Below, in pieces: positions 1-9,553 of a DNA stretch of 64,000 nt. Position numbers and translations under genes: made by a program. Each line of letters starts with the position of its first letter. Position 1 is the stretch's first letter. The stretch is taken from the NCBI RefSeq assembly GCF_040954645.1, contig NC_092804.1, positions 42,623,753 to 42,687,752 on the forward strand, read 5' to 3'. A model generated the notes under the pieces. It did not search any database. It was not told the DNA's origin and saw only the letters and a program-made list of their open reading frames with translations. The DNA comes from Diabrotica undecimpunctata. Taxonomy: Eukaryota; Arthropoda; Insecta; Coleoptera; Chrysomelidae.

Positions 1-339
1 GATCGGTGATACAGCATTCAGAGCGAACGGACATAATACTTATTAGCGTTCATACTCATGTATTGTGTAATTCAAAATAAAGTCAGTTTTTCACACGGAA
101 TTTGATTATTTACCAGCGGCACGCGCGAAGTGCATATCAATCAAAACCCTATTCTAACCTCTAAATCACCATTTAGTTATTTAAATCTGATTAAAACCAC
201 ATCGATGGAGTGATGAGAAATAATTTTAAATGGTTTTTGAGCCATATTGAGTCATTTTTATCTTTTCAACAGGTAATATATTGAAAATGTTCGTTTATCA
301 AACTACTTGATCATTGACCGCTAATGTTTGAATAATACT

Positions 340-1480
340 TTATTTAAGGGAGTAGCTGCTACATATAAAATATCACGACGGGCAGTATGTACAATTATAA
401 AAAGAAAAAAAAATCATATTCTTTCAAAACGAGGCAAAAGTAAACCTCGTCTGAAATACAACCAATTTATCTGAGGGATCAAAATTAGCAGTGCGGAATA
501 CAGAACACACCAATAAAGTAAGTGCCAATTTCTTCGATGTGAATTTGATAATAAATCTGAGGGTATTTTTTAATCAATACTTTATATAAATGTATGTTGA
601 TAAAAAATGGAACAGTAGGTAGTACTGTAGACTAGCACGGGGCTTCATACTATGTTTTTTTTTATTTAAATAATATATTTAAAATTAAATAAAGTAATTT
701 TTTTATTTATTTATTTGTTATTATAGTTTAAGTAAATTTGTGCTGAATACATTGATTGCTATTAAGTCAATTTTCTTGTGTTTTTAAATTTGGAATAATT
801 CATAGTTTTCACAGATGATTAATAATTCAAATTAAAAAGTAAATATATGGAGAATATTAATAGTTTTTATCCCAGAGACCTTGCTTTTTAGACGAAACGT
901 GGATTTATTCAAAGGTAAAGTATACAGTTTCCTGACAAGACCACATTGTTTAAAGTGTACGTAGACCAGAAGGGTATGGTAGTAAACAGTAATTTATAAT
1001 TGTTCATCCTGTTTCTTCGAAAGGATTTGTTACTGAAGCAAGTTTATTATTTTGCTCAAAATAAAAAAAGTAGTTGGTAATCATGGTGTTTTTTTTTTTA
1101 GAAAAACAACCTTTTACTGTTTCAACTAGGATAGAAATTATTAACAATTATTAATGGTTGACAATAAACAACATCAAGTATGACTCAAAACTTACAAAAT
1201 CTAAATTATTACAAATTGCAAAAATGAACAGAATGTGTATATAATTGATGAGTTACTAGAAGAACACGACCATGAAGTGTTGAGACTACCTCCTTATCGT
1301 TGCGAATTCAACGCTATTGAATTAATTTGGGCAAACTGCAAGTCATATTAGAATAACTGTATTGGTAGAGATGGACATTCTGATATTTCTGTTAAAAGCA
1401 CAGTTATTCCAAAAATTGACAGATATTCAATCTGACAATCTTCCTAACGTTAGACGAGAATTTTACAATCGATTGGGATA
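340..1480 (+). pseudogene. Decayed Tc1/mariner-superfamily (IS630-type DDE) transposase
   Basis: An intact relative would encode a DDE transposase acting in the nucleus. Two conserved blocks survive. At about 350-460 a helix-turn-helix-like run translates to VAATYKISRRAVCTIIKR followed by a basic stretch. At about 1243-1345 a catalytic-domain end translates to LRLPPYRCEFNAIELIWANC, the block just before the last catalytic acid in insect IS630-like transposases. The DNA between has stops in every frame and the middle DDE blocks are not readable. No terminal inverted repeats were located, so the ends are those of the recognisable coding remnants. The fragment is non-functional; the superfamily call is firm, the family uncertain. 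Confidence 0.65.
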
Positions 1481-1671
1481 CTAATTAGTACTGAATAGCG
1501 GATTGTTTGAACATTTGTTATAGTTTTATGTTCAGAAATTATTATAAATTATTTTTTATTCGTTCTTTAAATAATAAAAATGTACAGTTACAATAAGGAA
1601 TCACGGTGCCAGTATTTTCAAACTTTTTTAAAATCCTTTGAATTGTATAACCTGAAATTGGTCTGTTAGAA

Positions 1672-1685
1672 TATCTTACGCTAAA
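1672..1685 (+). repeat. Target-site duplication, left copy (tatcttacgctaaa)
   Basis: Perfect 14-bp direct repeat of 2131-2144, flanking the GC-rich retroposon. The bases immediately outside the match differ on both sides, so the length is exactly 14. Confidence 0.85.
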
Positions 1686-2130
1686 CCACGACCAACCAAC
1701 GGGCCAACGGCAAAGGTACGAGGGAAAGATGCTGGAAGTTGAAAGTAGAAAAGTGGGTCAGACTGTATGAGTTAGACTGTGTGAGTCAGAATGTGGGGAA
1801 GGAGGAAATGCCCATCTGGGAGTGATGCCGTACTAGGAGCGATGAGGGTCTTCCATGAGCTACCTGGAACGAGACAGGGAGCCTCCTTGCTGACAGTCTG
1901 TGACGGCCTGCCATTCCGCTTCCGGATCGCTGGATGACAGAGAAGAGTCTGGTTTAGCATGTAGGCGTTCGGTGTAGACTCTGCGACTAGAGGGCATTTT
2001 AAAGTACATTGGGAACTATCGCCGGGAGTACGAAGGACGAATCCTGCACTAAGGTCAGTCAGGCAACGTCCTGGACTGAGATGTCTTTGTAAGATTCCAA
2101 ACCCCTGCTTTAAAAAGACGAAAAAAAGAG
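1686..2130 (+). mobile_element. GC-rich 445-bp retroposon with perfect 14-bp TSD
   Basis: The 14-mer tatcttacgctaaa occurs at 1672-1685 and again at 2131-2144, exactly bracketing this segment. The insert ends in an A-rich tail (gacgaaaaaaagag) at 2117-2130, as expected of target-primed reverse transcription on the plus strand. It is much richer in G+C than its surroundings. I found no convincing RNA polymerase III A/B boxes, no RT motif and no long reading frame, only 62 codons on the minus strand. It could be a SINE, the 3' end of an unrecognised LINE, or a retrocopied cellular RNA. The insertion boundaries are certain; the identity is not. Confidence 0.75.
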
Positions 2131-2144
2131 TATCTTACGCTAAA
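2131..2144 (+). repeat. Target-site duplication, right copy (tatcttacgctaaa)
   Basis: Right partner of 1672-1685, directly after the A-rich tail of the retroposon. Confidence 0.85.
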
Positions 2145-2479
2145 TAAAGATCTAGCAGTGTTCATACTCGTATTATTGCCTGAATAAAACTATTGCTGAT
2201 TTTTCGTCAACTGACTACATTTCATTAACTTTATTGCTTTCTAAACTGCACTACGTGAGGCCTAACTTTTACAACAGTACTCTGGCAAATGTATATTTTT
2301 TTTAAATATTGGAATGTGTTTAATTCCTAGAACAATTTGTTTTCAATACAGATCAATACAGTCCTCTACAAATAATATCTCATAACTTTTGATGAAAAAG
2401 AACTAGCGAAGCAGGAATTCAACAGACTGCATATCGTCGCCGTCGCGCCAAAGAGTCTAACCACAAAACTTATCAGGTG

Positions 2480-2697
2480 CACGTGCATATCTGTATATAG
2501 AGGAAGAACTATATGAAGCAGTACAAGAAGAAGAAAGATTAGCAGAAATAATGGAGCCGATTACTACTACAATTGTAACAGTAAATCCCGATACAGCATT
2601 TAATTGTTTCAATACCTGCAAAACATGGGCTGAAAAAAATTGCGTAGGTATATGTACAGATTGAACGAATTTAAAACGGAACATACGAAATCAATGT
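2480..2697 (+). pseudogene. Possible pogo/Tigger-like transposase C-terminal fragment
   Basis: A short plus-strand frame reads an acidic stretch (EEELYEAVQEEERLAEIMEP), then a segment with a phenylalanine-rich helix and WAEKNC before a stop. Acidic tails followed by a helix of this kind occur at the C-terminus of pogo/Tigger (CENP-B/jerky-like) transposases. No DDE block or CENP-B DNA-binding domain is present. The assignment rests on overall pattern only. Confidence 0.3.
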
Positions 2698-3246
2698 ATT
2701 TCGGCTCAACTCCACTCTAGGTGGTTGGCCAACAAAAGGTTGTCAAATAATTATATTACAAAAATCCAATACTTCAGCGAGCTGCTGGATTCTGAATTCT
2801 TTCAAGAACAAGTCAAAACTCCACCCAAATAGGTTGCCTAGAATCACTGAAAAACTAGACTACACAAGCAGTTATTATGCTGTCAAACCACTTATCGCTT
2901 CCTTATAGTCCAAGAGATAGAGCCGAAATTTTGAACTGATCAGTAATATGACATTTCTCTATTGGAATATATTCATTGTAACTGGGTTAAGACTTTGCCT
3001 TACAGGCGGACGCCCCTCGTGGTACAGGGGGTGGCTATACAGGGATGAAGTTGTCATTTTTTTCGGAAAAATTAACGATCGATAATATGGCTGAAAATTT
3101 GCCCAGAGGTATATTTAAGAAAAAAATGTGATTTGTAAAGTAAATATGACTTTAGTTTGAAAAAAAAACATTATCATAATCTTTGTATGTGGGTATATTT
3201 TATTTTATAAAAACCCTTAAAAGGGCAACATTAAAAGCACGAACGT

Positions 3247-3272
3247 TTTCGGAACAACTGTTCCATCATCAG
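3247..3272 (-). ncRNA. Hammerhead-ribozyme-core-like motif, left arm
   Basis: Exact mirror of the 4377-4402 motif, read on the minus strand: TCATCAG at 3266-3272 and TTTC at 3247-3250 on the plus strand, with the same GGAACA/TGTTCC stem II. It sits at the outer end of the left palindrome arm. Confidence 0.45.
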
Positions 3273-3499
3273 GTTAAAATACCTAAAATAAGTATAAACC
3301 ATTTAATTACAGCAAACGTGGTTTAAAATTTTGACTAAGGTTAAAGAAACAATAAAATGGTTATACTTACAGGTTACCATGCCTGAGCCACCAAAATATT
3401 TGGGTAAAAACCCTTTAAAATGAAATGTGTTACCAAAGATTGTACATAATGTTGATAATATTATATGATGTTTAATATTTTAATTAGATTTTACTTCAG

Positions 3500-3711
3500 G
3501 TAACATACACCCATGCTTAAGTGAGTTCCAGTGTCCGGAGAGTAAACCTCTTCAAACGGACTTCAGCTGGCAACTGATTGATAAGACACCTATGAACGGT
3601 GTCAAAAACAAAATGTCAATGAACCATGAAACAGTGTTAGTTAAACATTATATTACTCCAGCCAAAAGATTAAAAAACTTTGATGATGTTAAAATGATAA
3701 CAGCAATCCAG
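3500..3711 (+). other. Exon-like 212-bp open segment in the left palindrome arm
   Basis: The segment is open for 70 codons in one frame, beginning SGNIHPCLSEFQCPES and continuing through WQLIDKTPMNG to DDVKMITAIQ. It is preceded by ttttacttcag, a good 3' splice site, and followed by CAG|GTGTTG, an acceptable 5' splice site. Composition is more coding-like than the flanks. The block VKHYITPAKRLKNF faintly resembles the end of a methyl-CpG-binding domain, but I do not assign it. It could be an exon of a transposon gene or a captured host exon. The coding reading is inference; the mirrored duplicate at 3938-4149 is direct observation. Confidence 0.45.
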
Positions 3712-3937
3712 GTGTTGGGATTTAAAAATTTTTCTATAATTATTTAATATTGAATATAAAAGATGTAAATTACTGGTGTTGTTGAAGGTCATGTTTAAGA
3801 GGATGACGTATGCATTAGCAGCTTATGTTACTCTTGCATACGTCATCCTCTTAAACATGACCTTCAACAACACCAGTAATTTACATCTTTTATATTCAAT
3901 ATTAAATAATTATAGAAAAATTTTTAAATCCCAACAC

Positions 3938-4149
3938 CTGGATTGCTGTTATCATTTCAACATCATCAAATTTTTTTGGTCTTTTGGCTGTAGTAATATA
4001 ATGTTTAACTAACACTGTTTCATGGTTCATTGACATTTTGTTTTTGACACCGTTCATAGGTGTCTTATCAATCAGTTGCCAGCTGAAGTCCGTTTGAAGA
4101 GGTTTACTCTCCGGACACTGGAACTCACTTAAGCATGGGTGTATGTTAC
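3938..4149 (-). other. Mirror copy of the exon-like segment in the right arm
   Basis: Minus-strand counterpart of 3500-3711, the same 212-bp length, still flanked by ttacttcag and CAG|GTGTTG. It differs by several substitutions, some changing amino acids, and remains almost fully open. Preservation of both splice-like edges and length in two diverged arms argues that the segment was once an exon of the element that formed the palindrome. Confidence 0.45.
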
Positions 4150-4376
4150 CTGAAGTAAAATCTTATTAAAATATTAAACATCATATAATATTATCAACAT
4201 CATGTACAATCTTTGGTAACACATTTCATTTTAAAGGGTTTTTACCCAAATATTTTGGTGGCTCAGGCATGGTAACCTGTAAGTATAACCATTTTATTGT
4301 TTCTTTAACCTTAGTCAAAATTTTAAACCACGTTTGCTGTAATTAAATGGTTTACACTTATTTTAGGTATTTTAAC

Positions 4377-4402
4377 CTGATGATGGAACAGTTGTTCCGA
4401 AA
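4377..4402 (+). ncRNA. Hammerhead-ribozyme-core-like motif, right arm
   Basis: The sequence shows CTGATGA (4377-4383), then a self-complementary GGAACA-gt-TGTTCC helix (stem II), then GAAA (4399-4402). CUGAUGA, stem II and GAAA are the invariant strands of the hammerhead catalytic core. The following bases (ACG-tt-CGT) can form a tiny stem III, but the base at the U16.1 position is G, and I could not draw a good stem I. Penelope-like elements are known to carry hammerheads in their terminal repeats. Self-cleavage is unproven and may be lost. Confidence 0.45.
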
Positions 4403-5519
4403 ACGTTCGTGCTTTTAATGTTGCCCTTTTTTTATAAAATAAAATATACCCACATACAAAGACTAACCTCTTTTGTTATACGTGGTATACAGCCAGCTAC
4501 AGGAATTATTTTCCTTGTGGATTTTATTATCATAATATCATTTTAAAACTACAAAATATTCTATAAAAGATTCAGACGATGACGTAGAGTTTTATCAAAT
4601 GTTTTAGAAAAGTTTTTCTAATTTTTTTTTCTTATCGGAAAAATCGTTTGAAAATTTTTGGAAAAAAATCATGGTATAACTGACAGAAAATCGAAAGGAT
4701 TCTACAAATTAGATTTTACCTCAAAAAATTACGAAAATTTTCATTTACGGAAATTTTTGTGGAAAATTTTGAGGAAAACTCTACTTGACGCTTTTCAGAA
4801 TAGTAACAGAAGTGAGCATACAAATTTTCAAATCAATCGGTATGAAAATAACATAATAAAATCAGTTTGAAAATTGTTACCGAGACCTAAAATGCGCAGG
4901 CAAGTGGTACATTTGATCCCGTTTTATGGCTCCCTGTAACAACCCAGCTGTCCGCTCTTTTCGATTTAGAGTTTTTAGGGGCTAAATAATGAGCCATGAA
5001 AATGGCGAACATATTACTTATCGTTAATTTTTCCCCAAAAAATTGCAATTTCACCCCTATCCGCCACCCCTTATGTATCCACTCTCTCGTCCGCCCTTTG
5101 GGATTTCGTCTAGTTATACCAAGATCTTACTCTGGGCAAATTTTCAGCCATATTATCGATCGTTAATTTTTCCGAAAAAAATGACAACTTCATCCCTGTA
5201 TAGCCACCCCCTGTACCACGAGGGGCTTCCGCCTGTAAGGCAAAGTCTTAACCCAGTTCCAATGAATATATTAGAATAGAGAAATGTCTTATTACTGATC
5301 AGTTCAAAATTTCGGCTCTATCTCTCCGACTATTAGGCAAGCTCTTCTTTCCTTTAAAGGAAACAGATAGTTGAACGATATTTTATACAATGTCTATCAC
5401 CGGGTATGGATTTATTGTTCTCCAAGTTTTATATTGGTCCACTATTTCAAATGCAGTTCAAACAGACATATATTAAATTGTATGTTCCGTTTTAATTTCG
5501 TTCAATCTGTATGTTAAAG

Positions 5520-6415
5520 ATGTTAACATTTTTCGAAACATGCGAGTAAAGGTTTGTAAACCTGAACTACAAGGTGCACGAAAACAAATCTCAATTAAGG
5601 AGTATTTTAAACCGTATTAACTATGTAATCAGTTAAATGGGAGATACGTTACAGTTATAAAAACACGTGTAGAACATGAATACATATATTATGTTGTACC
5701 TATTCTTTTTATGAAATGTTTTATTTTATTTATTATGAATTTTTCTAAACAATCTAGTACTCCGAACATTAGGTGCCGGATTAGTGAGATTCTACCATAA
5801 ATATATAGCTAGTAGTTATTTTAATGTAATTTTGTTTATATAAAGTTCACCAAACAATCTTGTTTGCTTTATAATATTTTTTTGAGAGGTGGTATAAACA
5901 CATAAAATTCACAATATAATTGTGAATTTGAAATGCATGCCCTTATTAATGCAAATACGATTAGTCTAATGCGCTGATTACAGAAAATAGGAAGCGGAAG
6001 TACCGTTTTCTGATGAAATAATATTATAAGAGACAGGGCCTTAGAGGTTTTCTATAAATAAATAATGATAATAATAGTACGTTGTTAACTGGTGTCATTT
6101 ATCAGTTAGTACTAAATGACTTTTACCGTTAGCATAAATTACAACTATTATAATAATCTTTGTTAGGATGTGCAGGCAGACGGTTTTCTATTCTTTCGGG
6201 CAACTGGATAGATTTTTAAGAAATAAATGTGGTATAAACAAAGCTCTATTTTTTATGAAATCTCTGATTCGAAATAAACCCGACATTACTAAATAAAGTC
6301 TTTATTTGACATCTAGAAATCCAGATCTTAAACAGATTAATTCTGATATTATCAAGAAAAATAATAAAATTCTAATTCACCTCATAATCCTATTCTTTTT
6401 ATCATACCAATGATG
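5520..6415. other. AT-rich interval between foldback region and MADF remnant
   Basis: No conserved frame or repeat was recognised. Confidence 0.5.
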
Positions 6416-6419
6416 CATC

Positions 6420-6632
6420 TGTTATAATGTTAGTGTTTTTTTTATATGTGAACATGTCAAAGTTAGTATTTTGTTAATTTATTCGATGCAGCTTCCTTTT
6501 CATGTTAAATTTTTGGGATAATTCTTTTATCAAATAAAATTTGATAATTTTCAAGAAGATTAACAAACAATACTTGTTCATTTTTGTCCTCGCCCAACTC
6601 TTTTGTCGTTTCGGAATCTGAACCACTCATTT
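6420..6632 (-). pseudogene. MADF/SANT-like DNA-binding-domain fragment
   Basis: From an ATG at about 6632 the minus strand reads MSGSDSETTKELGEDKNEQV, then LFVNLLENYQILFDKR and, after a stop, EKEAASNKLTKY. The pattern of a short acidic N-terminus, an ILFDK-type helix and KEAA/K followed by a helix fits MADF or Myb/SANT-like domains, common in insect transposon proteins such as the Harbinger partner. One in-frame stop falls after IPKI and nothing recognisable follows, so it is a remnant or one exon of an eroded gene. Host origin cannot be excluded. Confidence 0.4.
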
Positions 6633-7138
6633 TTACTCACTACTCACTTATTCTAATAATAATTATTCACAAAACACAAGCATATAAAAAACCACATGAA
6701 AAACTAGTTCTAATACGATTTGTGTGATGCGCATAAGGGCACTACGGCTGGCGCTACGTTTAGTAGTACAGTAGTAGATCCTTCAGGTCAGTAGCAAGTA
6801 CCTCGGTTGTGTAGTACGGTCTTTTCAACAAAGCACCTCCTTTTATGTAAAAGAAAATGCTACAAACTAGATACTATTTGCTGAAGCAATAGCATCTACT
6901 ACGTTTTATGCATTCCATCCATTATATTAAAAAGTTATAATATTCTATAAATTAGCTAATATTCTCTAATTTTCGGTTTAGGTATTGTTTATTGTAATAG
7001 TTGCTAGTGTTTTATTTCTACAATTTTATAAATTATAATAGAAAACTATGTCAACTATATGCAAAAAATAATAATAAAAACGTTATAACAAAAAACGTTC
7101 AGTATGTTATGACACTCTAGTCTTCAATATGCCACAGT

Positions 7139-7149
7139 ATTCCCTACGC
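7139..7149 (+). repeat. TSD of the truncated LINE, left copy (attccctacgc)
   Basis: Perfect 11-bp match to 7487-7497; neighbouring bases differ. Confidence 0.8.
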
Positions 7150-7486
7150 GGACCATGTGGACCATATGTGGACCATGTCACCAACGTTGAGGTCCTACAG
7201 CGCATGACAAAAGAAAAAGAAGTGCTTAATTTAATTAAACAACGTAAGCTTGAGTACCTCGGCCACGTGATGCGGAATGAAGAAAAATATCGAATTCTTC
7301 AACTCGTTATGCAGGGTAAAGTATTTGGCAGAAGAGGACCGGGACGCCGTCGTATCTCGTGGTTGAAAAATCTCCGACAATGGTTTGGGATGACCTCAGC
7401 GGAGCTGTTTCGCAGAGCAATTAACAAAACCATGATAGCTTTGATGATCGCCAACATCCGGACCGGATAAGGCACTGAAGAAGAAG
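7150..7486 (+). mobile_element. 5'-truncated LINE (GAA-tail family) with 11-bp TSD
   Basis: The segment is bracketed by attccctacgc at 7139-7149 and 7487-7497. It encodes the C-terminus of a non-LTR retrotransposon ORF2, including KLEYLGHVMRNE, then GRRGPGRRRISWLKNLRQWF, ELFRRAINK and MIANIR, and ends in the family's GGCACTGAAGAAGAAG tail. There is no RT catalytic motif because the copy is truncated well downstream of the RT. The frame is open throughout, from the target-derived ATG at 7129 to a stop at 7468-7470. The first 30 bp hold a short direct repeat (ggaccatgtggaccat) that may be junction filler. Confidence 0.88.
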
Positions 7487-7497
7487 ATTCCCTACGC
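7487..7497 (+). repeat. TSD of the truncated LINE, right copy (attccctacgc)
   Basis: Directly follows the GAAGAAG tail; partner of 7139-7149. Confidence 0.8.
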
Positions 7498-7589
7498 ATT
7501 TCAAAAATTAGGTGGTCAATTTCGCTTTAAATAATAATTTTAGTAAACAAATAAATTATTCAGACACATTTTTGTTTTCTGAAGTCTAT

Positions 7590-7880
7590 TCTATACATGC
7601 TTAATTGTTTTCAGGTCTGGATATTTAGCAGGCCAAGAAACAACGTCTCTTCTTCTTTTCATTTGGGAAAATTTTAAATGTTTGTGCCAAAGGAATGTTT
7701 AAAATTACCAAGACGGGATCAAATCTTCCTACAACACTAGTACCACTCCATAACCATAACAGTATCATTATATTAACTAATGAAGCTCAAAAAGGAGCTT
7801 CTAGGTATGGAATTGGTCCAGTCTCTCGCCAAATTCTTTGTTTGCTTGAGTGTTAATGCAGGCCAAACCATGACTCGTTT
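7590..7880 (-). pseudogene. Tc1/mariner transposase fragment
   Basis: On the minus strand about 7610-7665 translates to VVSWPAKYPDLKTIKHV, a slightly altered form of the WPA-SPDLNPIEHVW block before the last catalytic residue of Tc1-like transposases. The upstream part, toward 7880, is full of stops and frameshifts. The adjoining 88-codon minus-strand frame at 7897-8163 shows no match I recognise and may be unrelated. Confidence 0.5.
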
Positions 7881-8169
7881 GTAAACGAACTGTCGATCAA
7901 CGTTTATTAATCGGATGTATTTTTATTCGTAGGCGACCCTCGAACATGAACCTCAACGTGGACGTCTTCTGAGAGGCTAATTGCATCCCAAATAACAACT
8001 CTTTAACAATAGGATGTATTTCTTCTGACTTAAAAATCGTTAAAATGGCGTTGATTTGGGATTTAATTATTTCTTGATCTACATGTCTCTCACCATATAT
8101 TGTTAGTTTGTGCTTATAATACTGTGTTTTTCTAACCGAAACCGAAAAGCACCTGTCTGGCACCTTTCT

Positions 8170-9550
8170 CGGTTGGTACTCCTTGAAATCTTCTAAGTAC
8201 TTTTAAAAATATTAATGGGCAAATTGTATTCGTGCCATAATATTTCTTATTTATAATTTATTTCAAATTAATTACTTAGCGATATGTCAATTTTCAGTTT
8301 ACGATTTGTAAAAAAGATGAGAATGTATTAGAAAATTTGCAATATTATTTACATTACAGTTCTCGTCTAATAATGTTTGTAGGTTGACAGAACGTTTTAT
8401 AGAAAGCAACGATTTAATAACTGCTTTGATTTGTTTTAATTTTTATTGTGAATTCTCTTAAATAAACCATAAACTGCTAGTTTTAGATTTAAACACTGTT
8501 TTAATTTCAATAACTATCACTTCGCTCAGTATTCTTTACTGTTTGTTGTTCGTTGCGTCCCTGGAATAGGAATCTGCTTCTTGTTGGATATGCTTCGAAT
8601 ATTAGGGATTTGAAAATTTTAAATCGGGTTGATAAAAAATATTTTCTGCGTACTTTTTTAATAGTTGATCTTTAAAGACATCTTCAAAGAAATCTACAAA
8701 CTATTTACATATAAAGATTTGAGCTTCTTTTTCAAACAGTTTATTTTACGGAAATTGGTCATGAAACAAAGTCAGAAGTTTGTGTTAAGATTTTGATATT
8801 TATTGTGTTTTATCTTCTCAGTAATACACCATTTTTACTAAGAAAAGTCATAATTTTACTTTACAATAAGTTTTTTTGAAATTTCGATAATTCAATTTAA
8901 TTTAGAAAGCATTAACTTTTATTCGACCATGTATAAAATTTTTATAACTCGTTTTTAGTCCCTTTTGGCAAATCTTTTAAAACTTGTTTTCTGACCTTTT
9001 TGGCAAATTTTTAATAACTTGTTTTCTTTTATACTGTTTATCCCATATATCTGGTTTAGCTCTAGTAACTAGTATCTCCCTAATTCTTTTTCTTTTCCGT
9101 ATTTCTTTTGTTTCTGTGCTAGCAACACTTTAGCATGTAACTTTAAAATATTTTTATCAATATTTTTATTTATACAACTAATATTATTTACTATTTTTTA
9201 ACATACTATAAGAGAGTTCATTACATTACATGAAATCAACTTTGACTTAAGAATACCCGTCAGCAAAATCATAGCACGTGGTTTGTCTTTAAAAAAATAG
9301 TCACATGCAATGATAACAGTGAAATTTTCCAGTTAGTAAAATTATCAGTACAATATTCTTAGTAATTAACATAATAGACTTTCAAAATATGGTCCAAAGA
9401 AACATAAGTTGCTTGTTTTTGAAGGATAACAGTTGGATCAAAGTGCAATAGAATAATACTGGACACACCAATTGCCAATGCCAAGCCAAACTTAGCGATT
9501 TCTGCCACATATACGATACTTTAAACCTGGTATAGCATCCCCTGCTCCAG
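8170..9550. other. AT-rich interval before the BTB retrocopy
   Basis: A local direct repeat (tggcaaat-ttttaa-aacttgttttct) lies at 8965-9030. The 9380-9553 part may be 5' UTR of the retrocopied mRNA but cannot be verified. Confidence 0.4.
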
Positions 9551-9553
9551 TAG

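Larger units (their letters stand above)
3181..3814 (+). repeat. Left arm of ~1.28-kb palindrome
   Basis: The 634-bp arm is the reverse complement, with a few substitutions and small indels, of 3835-4461. The spacer between arms is only 20 bp (3815-3834). The arm carries a hammerhead-core-like motif on the minus strand near its outer end and a 212-bp exon-like frame on the plus strand nearer the centre. The substitutions show the arms have diverged, so this is not an assembly mirror artefact. Confidence 0.9.
3835..4461 (-). repeat. Right arm of ~1.28-kb palindrome
   Basis: Reverse-complement partner of 3181-3814. Differences include the tract before the outer end (a run of T near 4426-4434 against an A/G-rich stretch on the left) and several substitutions inside the exon-like segment, giving PKKFDDVEM here against LKNFDDVKM on the left. 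Its outer end carries the hammerhead-core-like motif on the plus strand. Confidence 0.9.
2657..5514. repeat. Nested inverted-repeat (foldback) region of about 2.9 kb
   Basis: Three pairs of inverted segments nest around a centre near 3824: an outer ~30-bp pair (about 2657-2686 and 5480-5510), a ~190-bp pair (about 2921-3110 and 5130-5317) and the large inner palindrome (3181-3814 and 3835-4461). The middle pair includes the tract gtggtacagggggtggctat and its complement. The right side holds about 670 bp between the inner and middle pairs (4462-5130) that is absent on the left, including a second diverged copy of the middle segment at about 5000-5100. The outermost pair encloses non-homologous DNA, so it may be only terminal sequence. 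The layout suggests successive insertion or fold-back copying of one element. Confidence 0.75.

Noticed and set aside
3500..3711. Calling the exon-like segment a methyl-CpG-binding domain
   Set aside because: Only the end of the domain pattern is suggestive; the conserved N-terminal part is not visible.
7897..8163. 88-codon minus-strand frame as a gene
   Set aside because: No family resemblance, no splice or promoter context, and it adjoins Tc1 debris.
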